From DATJUC01 sp035502675 (GTDB lineage: Bacteria > Vulcanimicrobiota > Vulcanimicrobiia > Vulcanimicrobiales > Vulcanimicrobiaceae), in NCBI GenBank assembly GCA_035502675.1, contig DATJUC010000165.1, forward strand, positions 1 to 27,690: DNA of 27,690 nucleotides, written 5' to 3'. This document shows positions 22,103 to 27,690 of this stretch, piece by piece. Position 1 is the first letter of the stretch. The number at the start of each line of letters is the position of its first letter. The notes below the pieces were generated by a model, which was not told where the DNA came from, did not search any database, and was given only the letters and a program-made list of their open reading frames with translations. A program made the translations under genes and the position numbers.

Positions 22103-23503
22103 TTACGCCCGCTTCGCGCCCGGCTCGCCGGCGCGGCTGCTCAGCATCGCATCGAGCGCAGCGAAGATGCGATCGACGGCGGGGCGGCGGTAGTCGAAAA
22201 CCGGATCTGCCGGAACCGGCGGTACGAGCATCGGCGCGTTGGCCTCGAAGACGACGACGTTCCCGCGGTCGTCGAGGGCGAAATCGATCCCCGCGTAGTC
22301 GAGCTGCAGCGCCTCGGCAATCGACTCCAGCGCGCGCATTGCATCTTCGCCGACTGCCGAGCGCGCGTCTTCGAGAAAACGGCGCTCCTCTTCCCGGTGT
22401 GCGGGGTCGCTGGCCGTCCGAGCGGTAAAGTAGTGGACTTTCCAATCTTGCGAAACCGCCAGGTGCAGCGGGTAGAGCTTTCCGTCGACGATCATCGTCC
22501 GATACTTGCGAACCAGGCCGTCGCGAGAGCGCGTGTCGAGATACTCGATCGCCAACAGCTCGTTACCCGGAAGCCCGTCGACGGCGGGCCGCAAACCGTC
22601 GGGCGAATCGATTTTGACGAAGTGATGTCCGGTGTGAAAGCCGGGCGAGCGCAGCAGGAATGGCAGCCCGAACCCGCTTTCCCGGAGCCGCTGGATCGCG
22701 TGCGGAGCGGCGAGCTCCCGGCGTGAGAAGCGCTGCGTGCGGGCCGTGACGACGCCGGGCAGCTCGCCCAGGCGGACGGACGTCTCGCAGCGGGTCGTGC
22801 GGGCGACGTTCTCGGGTATGTTGATCGCGGGAGCGTTGGTTCGCCGCAGCAGCGCGCACGCGTTGTCGAGCGCGCGAGCGCTGAGATCGGCGTCGCCGAT
22901 CGCGTTGAAAACGAACGCGTGAAACGGCAGGAACTCCGAAGGGTCGTAGTACTCCGCAAAAAGCTTGGTGACCAGGTACCGGCGGTCGTCCAAGAAATGT
23001 TCGGTGTTCACGTTGCCGCCGAGGGCCGAAATCAGCAGCAGTACCGCCGTAGCCCGCCCGGTGCCGCGATACGGCAGCACCGCAATGGATCGGCCGCGAT
23101 AACCGAGGTCGCGGTGTTCTTCTGCGCCGGCCAGGTCCCCCAGGCGCTCCAAGACGTTGGCCATGCCTCGATGTGCGTCGACGCAGCCGGGGTCGACCGC
23201 CAAAGCGGCCTCGAACTGTTCGCGCGCTTGCCAAAGCTCGCCGTTGTCGTAGAGCGCGTTGCCGTAGTTGACGCGCGACATGAGATCGTTCGGATGCGCG
23301 GCGACGGCCTGTCGGTACGCGGTGCGCGCCGCGCTTCGAAAGCCGGTGTTGAAGAGCAGCGTGCCGAGGTTGTTGAGCGCGCCCCGGTGCGTCGCGTCGG
23401 CGGCGAGCGCCCGCACGTACTCGGCTTTCGCCTCCTCGTCACGCCCGCAAGCGTGGTGCTCCAGCGCTTGCTCGAAGAATCGCTCGGCGTCGGACGGCGT
23501 CAC
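22103..23503 (-). CDS. TPR-ATP-grasp fusion protein, unknown ligase
   Basis: 466 residues from GTG 23503; an in-frame stop three codons earlier fixes the start. Residues about 4-138 form roughly four TPR units, for example ALNNLGTLLFNTGFRSAART and SRVNYGNALYDNGELWQARE. Residues about 140-455 look like a RimK/glutathione-synthetase-type ATP-grasp: RSIAVLPYRGTG at the pre-ATP region, LPFLLRSPGFHTGHHFVKI as the ATP-binding strands, LAIEYLDTRSRDGLVRKYR, and LDYAGIDFALDDRGNVVVFEANAPM holding the metal-binding Asp, Glu and Asn. Members ligate a carboxylate to an amine via acyl phosphate; the substrate cannot be read. It appears to be the first gene of the operon with the AGPS-like, GlpD and FGGY proteins. 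No signal peptide. Confidence 0.85.
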   Translation of the reverse strand: MTPSDAERFFEQALEHHACGRDEEAKAEYVRALAADATHRGALNNLGTLLFNTGFRSAARTAYRQAVAAHPNDLMSRVNYGNALYDNGELWQAREQFEAALAVDPGCVDAHRGMANVLERLGDLAGAEEHRDLGYRGRSIAVLPYRGTGRATAVLLLISALGGNVNTEHFLDDRRYLVTKLFAEYYDPSEFLPFHAFVFNAIGDADLSARALDNACALLRRTNAPAINIPENVARTTRCETSVRLGELPGVVTARTQRFSRRELAAPHAIQRLRESGFGLPFLLRSPGFHTGHHFVKIDSPDGLRPAVDGLPGNELLAIEYLDTRSRDGLVRKYRTMIVDGKLYPLHLAVSQDWKVHYFTARTASDPAHREEERRFLEDARSAVGEDAMRALESIAEALQLDYAGIDFALDDRGNVVVFEANAPMLVPPVPADPVFDYRRPAVDRIFAALDAMLSSRAGEPGAKRA

Positions 23504-23553
23504 GCCGGCTCATTCGCGAGGATGCAGCCTCGGCGCCTGGGAAGACTCGTGAC

Positions 23554-24483
23554 GTGACGGTAAAGGCCCAGTTTCCCGACGAGCAAACCACCGACGGCGC
23601 GTTCGAGCGCCAAGCCGACGCGTTTCGAAACGACCTCGGCACGGAGGAATATCCGGCCGAAGCCGGTCGCTATCACCTGTACGTCTCGCTCGCATGTCCG
23701 TGGGCGCACCGCACGGTCATCGCGCGCAAGCTGCAGCGTCTGGAATCCGCCATCGGCATGACCGTGGTCGATCCGGTGCGCGACGAGCGCGGCTGGCGAT
23801 TGGGCACGGGTTTGGGCGAGGCCGATCCGCTCAACGGCTGGGCTTTTCTCAGCGAGGCGTATTTTTCGACCGACCCCGGCTATCGCGGCCGCGTGACCGT
23901 GCCGGTGCTTTGGGACGTACGGCGGAGGCGGATCGCCAGCAACTCCGACGACGACATTCTGCGCGCGTTCGGAACGTCGTTCCGCGCGCTCGGCGGCGGC
24001 AACCTCGATCTCTATCCGCAGCATTTGCGACCGGAGATCGACGCGCTCAACGATTTGCTCTACGAAACGGTCAACGACGGCGTCTATCGAGCCGGCTTCG
24101 CTACCTCGCAGCACGTTTACGATCGTGCCGCGTACCGCGTCTTCGAGACGCTCGACGCCATGGAAGAGCGCCTTGCGAACCGGCGATATTTGTTCGGCTC
24201 CGCGCCGGTCGAGACCGATTGGCGCTTCTTCGTCACCCTGATCCGCTTCGACGCCGTCTACTTCGGGCATTTCAAGTGCAACCTCCGGCGCATCGCCGAT
24301 TACCCCAACCTGTTCGGGTATTTGCGCGACCTCTACCAGATCGACGGCGTCGCGGAGACGGTGGACTTCGAGCACATCAAGCGCCACTATTACTACACCC
24401 ACGACGACATCAACCCGACGCGTATCGTCCCGATCGGCCCCCTCCAAGATCTTCTGGCTCCCCACGGCCGCGAGCCGCTGTGA
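23554..24483 (+). CDS. Glutathionyl-hydroquinone reductase (GST Xi class, YqjG-like)
   Basis: 309 residues from GTG 23554. Catalytic Cys48 in SLACPWAHR identifies the Xi-class GST (glutathionyl-hydroquinone reductase) fold. VPVLWDVRRRRIASNSDDDILR (about 111-132) binds the glutathione side, and the C-terminal helical domain holds NDLLYETVNDGVYRAGFA and TDWRFFVTLIRFDAVYFGHFKCN, strongly typical of this class. DYPNLFGYLRDLYQ and KRHYYYTHDDINPTRIVPIGP complete the match. The enzyme removes glutathione (or another thiol) from glutathionyl-hydroquinones. Whether this organism makes glutathione is unknown. It is divergent from the TPR-ATP-grasp gene, with 50 bp between starts. Length matches the family (about 310-330). 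Confidence 0.93.
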   Translation: MTVKAQFPDEQTTDGAFERQADAFRNDLGTEEYPAEAGRYHLYVSLACPWAHRTVIARKLQRLESAIGMTVVDPVRDERGWRLGTGLGEADPLNGWAFLSEAYFSTDPGYRGRVTVPVLWDVRRRRIASNSDDDILRAFGTSFRALGGGNLDLYPQHLRPEIDALNDLLYETVNDGVYRAGFATSQHVYDRAAYRVFETLDAMEERLANRRYLFGSAPVETDWRFFVTLIRFDAVYFGHFKCNLRRIADYPNLFGYLRDLYQIDGVAETVDFEHIKRHYYYTHDDINPTRIVPIGPLQDLLAPHGREPL

Positions 24484-24553
24484 GCTTGGCGATCCGCCGG
24501 GAACCAAAGCAACCGGCCGAGGGGTTCACAGGCCCATTTATGGGAGTTCCCTG

Positions 24554-24559
24554 TACAAT
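24554..24559 (+). promoter_or_regulatory. Candidate -10 box TACAAT giving a leaderless transcript
   Basis: TACAAT lies exactly 6 nt before ATG 24566, with no Shine-Dalgarno motif in between. The nearest -35-like hexamer, TTCACA (24525-24530), is 23 nt away, wider than usual for a housekeeping sigma factor. If used, the message begins at about the start codon. Confidence 0.5.
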
Positions 24560-24565
24560 CGCCTC

Positions 24566-25132
24566 ATGAAATACGTCTTCATCGCGCTTTCGCTAGCGCT
24601 GGCGTTCGGCCCGGTGGCGGCCCAAGCCGACGACCAATCCACCCCGCCGCAATTGACCCAGCAGCAGCGTCAACAGCTCCGGCAAACGTTCGAGCAGTTC
24701 CGGCAGCAAGAGCATCAGCTTCACACGCAGCTGCGCAGCCAGATCTTGAACTCGATCTCGCCGGCGCACCGCCAGACGATCGCCGGGATCATCGGATCGC
24801 TGGCCATTTCGCCTAATCCCAATCCGCAGACGGCCGCGCGTCAGATCGACGGCCTCCTCTCGCAGACCGAGCAGCAGCGGATCCTTTCGCTTCACAACTC
24901 CTACCGTACGCAGGAGCGCAATCTGCACGAGCAAATGCGCGCGCAGCTTCAGAAAGAGCTGCCCGCCGGCATGCAGCGGCATTGGGGGCAAGACCACGGC
25001 ATGAACTCCAATCACATGCAGCCCCCCAATCTCGATGCCGGGACGGTGCTTCTCAAGACGCTCGCGCACCCCGACATGCCGATGATGGGACCGCACCCTG
25101 GAATGTGGCCGGGAGGTCCCGGCGGCCGCTAA
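24566..25132 (+). CDS. Exported Spy/CpxP-like Gln-rich protein
   Basis: 188 residues, ATG 24566. A signal peptide MKYVFIALSLALAFGPVAAQA (cut near residue 21) is clear. The mature part is Gln- and Arg-rich and helical: PQLTQQQRQQLRQTFEQFRQQ (about 29-49) resembles the LTxxQ segment of Spy/CpxP chaperones, and a second helix lies around LSQTEQQRILSLHNSYRTQE. The C-terminal tail is rich in Met, His, Pro and Gly (HPDMPMMGPHPGMWPGGPGG), which could bind metal. It is probably a small periplasmic chaperone or stress protein, but family assignment by composition is uncertain. The downstream MFS gene may start within its last codons in another frame. Confidence 0.75.
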   Translation: MKYVFIALSLALAFGPVAAQADDQSTPPQLTQQQRQQLRQTFEQFRQQEHQLHTQLRSQILNSISPAHRQTIAGIIGSLAISPNPNPQTAARQIDGLLSQTEQQRILSLHNSYRTQERNLHEQMRAQLQKELPAGMQRHWGQDHGMNSNHMQPPNLDAGTVLLKTLAHPDMPMMGPHPGMWPGGPGGR

Positions 25133-25154
25133 CTGGCAGCGAACCCTCTGGCTC

Positions 25155-26342
25155 ATGGTGACGGTGCAGGCGTTGATGTCCTGCGCCTTCTCCATTTCTG
25201 GACCGTTCTTGCCGCTCTTCATCATCCAGCTCGGCGTGAAACCGATTTCCGCCGTCGATCTCTGGGCCGGCGCGATCGCGTCGGTCAATTTTTTGATGGC
25301 GGCGATTTTTTCACCGGTCTGGGGCGGCGTCGCCGATCGCGTCGGCCGCAAACCCATGGTGGTCCGGTCGTGCATAGCGATCTGCGCGTTTACCGCGCTG
25401 ATGGGGTTGACGCAGAACGTGTGGGAGCTCTTCGGCGCGCGCGCGGCGATGGGAATATTCAGCGGCTTCTCGGCGGCCGCACTCGCGCTGGTCGGAACGC
25501 AAGTGCCCGAGGAGTACTTGGGGTTTTCGCTCGGGTGGATGGCGACCGGACAGCTCGTGGGCGGCCTCGCCGGACCGCTCCTCGGCGGCTTTTTGGCCGA
25601 TCGCCTGCACGATTATCGAACGGTTTTCTTTTTGACCTCGGCGTTCGCGCTGTTCGCGACGCTCGTGTGTACGCTGTTCGTGCCCGAGCGGTTCGAGCCG
25701 CGCAAGGGCGCCGCCCGGCCGGGCTCCATCCTGCAGCGTTTCGCTGAAATCGTCCGGCATCCGCAACTGTTACCGATGTTCGTCGTCGTGCTGCTCGCGC
25801 AGGTCGCCGCCTTCGGCGCGCAACCGATCGTACCGCTGTTCGTTCGGGAGCTGGTCGGCAACGCGCCCTGGCTGGGCACGGCCGCCGGTGCGGCGTTTGC
25901 GGTCGTGGGCTTGGCAGACTTGATCGCTTCGCCATTTTTGGGAAAGCGCAGCGATCGAGTCGGATATCGCCGCGTGCTGCTGATCTCGCTCGCCGGCGTC
26001 ACGGTCTTCACGCTGCCGCAGGGATTCGCCGGCGGCATCGTTGCCTTCATCGCGCTGCGCTTCGGGGTCGGCGCGTTTCTGGGCGGCGTCTTGCCGACCG
26101 CCAACGCATTGATCGGCCGCATGTTCTCGGCGGAGCGGCGCGGACAGGTTTACGGCGTTACGTCCAGCGCGACGTTTCTTGGAATGTTTCTCGGACCGGC
26201 GCTCGGCGGTGCAATCGCGGCGCGGTTCGGCTTTGCGGCCGTGTTCCTGACCATCGGCACGATCACGCTGGCGAACCTCGTCTGGGTTGCGGTCAGCGTA
26301 CCGAAGGCGCCGGCGGCGCCGCAAGCGACGTCGAACGGCTGA
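25155..26342 (+). CDS. MFS drug-efflux-like transporter (MdtG-like)
   Basis: 395 residues from ATG 25155 with about 11-12 transmembrane helices. The match to MdtG-type MFS pumps is clear: SGPFLPLFIIQLGV in helix 1, IFSPVWGGVADRVGRKPMV (the first cytoplasmic loop motif A), GIFSGFSAAALALVGTQVP and SPFLGKRSDRVGYRRVL (second-half motif A). The in-frame sequence before the ATG (NWQRTLWL) continues the MdtG pattern NWKRNL, so the true N-terminus is probably longer, yet no ATG, GTG or TTG lies between the in-frame stop at 25083-25085 and 25155. CTG 25098 is the only near-cognate option I found. Export of drugs or metabolites from the cytoplasm by proton antiport is the family role. The 3' end overlaps the convergent fRMsr gene by 50 bp. 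Confidence 0.9.
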   Translation: MVTVQALMSCAFSISGPFLPLFIIQLGVKPISAVDLWAGAIASVNFLMAAIFSPVWGGVADRVGRKPMVVRSCIAICAFTALMGLTQNVWELFGARAAMGIFSGFSAAALALVGTQVPEEYLGFSLGWMATGQLVGGLAGPLLGGFLADRLHDYRTVFFLTSAFALFATLVCTLFVPERFEPRKGAARPGSILQRFAEIVRHPQLLPMFVVVLLAQVAAFGAQPIVPLFVRELVGNAPWLGTAAGAAFAVVGLADLIASPFLGKRSDRVGYRRVLLISLAGVTVFTLPQGFAGGIVAFIALRFGVGAFLGGVLPTANALIGRMFSAERRGQVYGVTSSATFLGMFLGPALGGAIAARFGFAAVFLTIGTITLANLVWVAVSVPKAPAAPQATSNG

Positions 26343-26778
26343 AGACCGCGACGAGCCGCTCGATGCCCTCGCGGTCCGACAGCGAGAACCGCGCGAGGGT
26401 GGGGCTGTCCACGTCGAAGACGCCGACGACTTCGCCGCCGTACAACAGCGGTACGACGAGTTCGGACCGCGATGCCGTGTCGCAGGCGATGTGCCCGTCG
26501 AACGTTCGAACGTCGTCCACGACGACGGTCGCGCGGCGGGTAACGGCGGCGCCGCAAACTCCGCTGCCGGCAGACAAGCGAGTGCATGCTGGCTTGCCGC
26601 AAAACGGACCGAGCACGAGTTCGTTGCGGGCGCGCACGAAGTAAAAGCCCGCCCAGTTGAGGCCGGGCACCTCCGAAAGAACGAAGGCCGCGAAGTTGGC
26701 GGCATTCGCGATCGGGTCGGGCTCGCCGTCCAACAATGCGTGAACTTGACGCTCCAGCAGCTCGTAGGAAACGGACAT
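26293..26778 (-). CDS. msrC: Free methionine-(R)-sulfoxide reductase (GAF-type fRMsr)
   Basis: 161 residues from ATG 26778. The GAF domain binds free methionine R-sulfoxide and reduces it by thiol chemistry. The three conserved cysteines are present with the same spacing as E. coli fRMsr: Cys65 in GKPACTR, Cys75 in SGVCG and Cys99 in HIACD (gaps 10 and 24). NWAGFYFVRA (41-50) and LVLGPFCGKPAC are strong signatures, and VVPLLYGGEVVGVFDVDSP completes the fold. An extra Cys60 (GPFCGK) sits where other members have Gln. It is cytosolic, and its last 50 bp are antisense to the MFS C-terminus. It complements the protein-bound MsrB encoded at 16214. Confidence 0.95.
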   Translation of the reverse strand: MSVSYELLERQVHALLDGEPDPIANAANFAAFVLSEVPGLNWAGFYFVRARNELVLGPFCGKPACTRLSAGSGVCGAAVTRRATVVVDDVRTFDGHIACDTASRSELVVPLLYGGEVVGVFDVDSPTLARFSLSDREGIERLVAVFSRSTSLAAPPAPSVR

Positions 26779-26843
26779 GCGCCCAGGTTCGACGAAGCCA
26801 GGCCGTCACCCCGAGGGACGAGGGGGATGGTTGGAGGACGGTT

Positions 26844-27690
26844 GTGACGGAGCACGCAGTCCAGCTCGACCGGTCGAGGATCAGCGATCGGGCTTTGATG
26901 CGCTCGGTGGCCAACTTATTGGCTGCCGACCTTTCGTTGGGAGATCTCTTCGAACGGCTGACCAACATGCTGCCGGAGTATCTCGACTCGTCCGTCGTAT
27001 TCGTCGCGCTCGCGAGGCCGGACGGCCAGCACACCATCGAGTATTTCTACGACCACGGGCAGACTCGGCGGTATCCGCACATTCCGCTGGGCGAGCATTC
27101 GCGGGCGCGCGAGGTCATTCGGACCGGCGAGCCGATCTGGGGAAACTCTCCGTCGGTTTGGGCGCCCGAAGGGTCGGAGCCGATTCACAAAGACCGCCCG
27201 TGGACCAACGACACGGTCTCGGCCATCTTCGTGCCGATGCGCGCGGCCGGCGCAACCGTCGGGTGCCTCTCGGTGCAGAGCACGCGCCCCGGCGCGTATA
27301 CGATGGACGAAGTCGAACTGGTGGCGGCGCTGGGTCATTACGTCGGCGTGGCGCTCGAGAATCAGCGGATGTACCAGCAGCTTCAGCGGACGGCCGAGTA
27401 CGACGCCATGACCGGCCTGGCCAGCTTCCCCAAGCTTTCGCGCGCCCTCGACGAGGCGCTGATGTCGTCCACGTCGATGCGCCCTACGACGGTGCTGGTG
27501 TTGGACGTCGTGAACTTTGCCGCGTTCAACGAAGTCCACGGCTACGACGAAGGCGATCAAGTTCTGCGGCGCGTCGGCGACGCACTTCGCGAGTTCGAGG
27601 AAGAGGGCGTCGTCGCGGCGCGCTACGGCGGCGACGTGTTCATGATAATGCTCGCGAGCAGCACGCCGGAAGAGTCCGAGCGGTTCGTGG
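26844..27690 (+). CDS. GAF-GGDEF protein with degenerate GGDVF motif, 3'-truncated by window edge
   Basis: 282 residues are visible from GTG 26844, which has GGAGG 6 nt before; the frame runs off the window. Residues about 20-175 are a GAF domain (SLGDLFERLTNML, then AIFVPMRAAGATVGCLSVQS and LVAALGHYVGVALENQRMY). A helix leads to a GGDEF domain starting DAMTGLASFPKL. The metal strand reads VLDVVNFAAFNEVHGYDEGDQ, and the signature at 262-266 is GGDVF in place of GGDEF. The missing acidic residue suggests it does not make c-di-GMP normally. No RxxD inhibitory site is visible. It may bind a nucleotide or act as a sensor. Domains beyond the edge (for example EAL) cannot be seen. It is divergent from the fRMsr gene. 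Confidence 0.88.
   Translation, partial: MTEHAVQLDRSRISDRALMRSVANLLAADLSLGDLFERLTNMLPEYLDSSVVFVALARPDGQHTIEYFYDHGQTRRYPHIPLGEHSRAREVIRTGEPIWGNSPSVWAPEGSEPIHKDRPWTNDTVSAIFVPMRAAGATVGCLSVQSTRPGAYTMDEVELVAALGHYVGVALENQRMYQQLQRTAEYDAMTGLASFPKLSRALDEALMSSTSMRPTTVLVLDVVNFAAFNEVHGYDEGDQVLRRVGDALREFEEEGVVAARYGGDVFMIMLASSTPEESERFV

Noticed and set aside
1..27690. CRISPR array, insertion sequence, phage genes or attachment site
   Set aside because: No regular direct repeats, transposase or integrase motifs were seen, and the tRNA 3' end is not repeated nearby.

Overview
The window is a densely packed, high-G+C bacterial chromosome segment. It has about 25 protein genes (two cut by the window ends) and one tRNA, with no insertion sequence, phage module or CRISPR array. 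Secreted or lipoprotein S53 peptidases, export-signal beta-propeller proteins and a TPR/LuxR regulator, set among actinobacterial/acidobacterial-like housekeeping genes, would suit an uncultured soil or acid-tolerant lineage such as Eremiobacterota (WPS-2). That placement is an impression from gene content and style. No marker gene proves it.

Layout. (1) Bases 2-2384 (+): the end of biotin synthase, then a fused aminodeoxychorismate synthase/lyase (PabB-PabC). (2) 2444-6149: a small channel-like membrane protein (+) meets a YihY/BrkB membrane protein (-), followed by a penicillin-acylase-family hydrolase (-). (3) 6207-6566: a small unknown protein (+). (4) 6555-10867 (-): a secretion operon with two exported beta-propeller proteins, a sedolisin (S53) lipoprotein and a small ABM-domain monooxygenase. 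(5) 10923-12656 (-): a zinc-ribbon/TPR/LuxR regulator, divergent from a cysteine-desulfurase-like enzyme (12766-14004). Between them lies a perfect 12-bp inverted repeat. (6) 14237-14311: tRNA-Thr(GGT). (7) 14333-15212 (-): a lytic transglycosylase and a tiny PLDc_N-like membrane protein. (8) 15291-17403 (+): an SDR, MsrB and a molybdate/tungstate-type binding protein, each overlapping the next. (9) 17381-23503 (-): a four-gene operon of TPR-ATP-grasp fusion, AGPS-like flavoprotein, GlpD-like dehydrogenase and FGGY kinase. (10) 23554-26778: a glutathionyl-hydroquinone reductase, a Spy-like periplasmic protein, an MdtG-like MFS transporter and free-methionine-R-sulfoxide reductase. (11) 26844-end (+): a GAF-GGDEF protein with a degenerate signature.

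The best candidate for an undescribed system is region 9. A glycerol-3-phosphate oxidising enzyme, a sugar/polyol kinase and an alkyl-DHAP-synthase-like flavoprotein are translationally coupled behind a TPR-ATP-grasp ligase, which suggests an ether-lipid-like or glycerol-conjugate pathway. Region 4 (peptidase with propellers) and the divergent palindrome in region 5 come next.

Two architectural patterns recur. All four directly convergent protein-gene pairs overlap at their 3' ends (4, 12, 23 and 50 bp), leaving no room for ordinary terminators. Three genes have a TANNNT hexamer exactly 6 nt before their ATG, which suggests leaderless transcripts.
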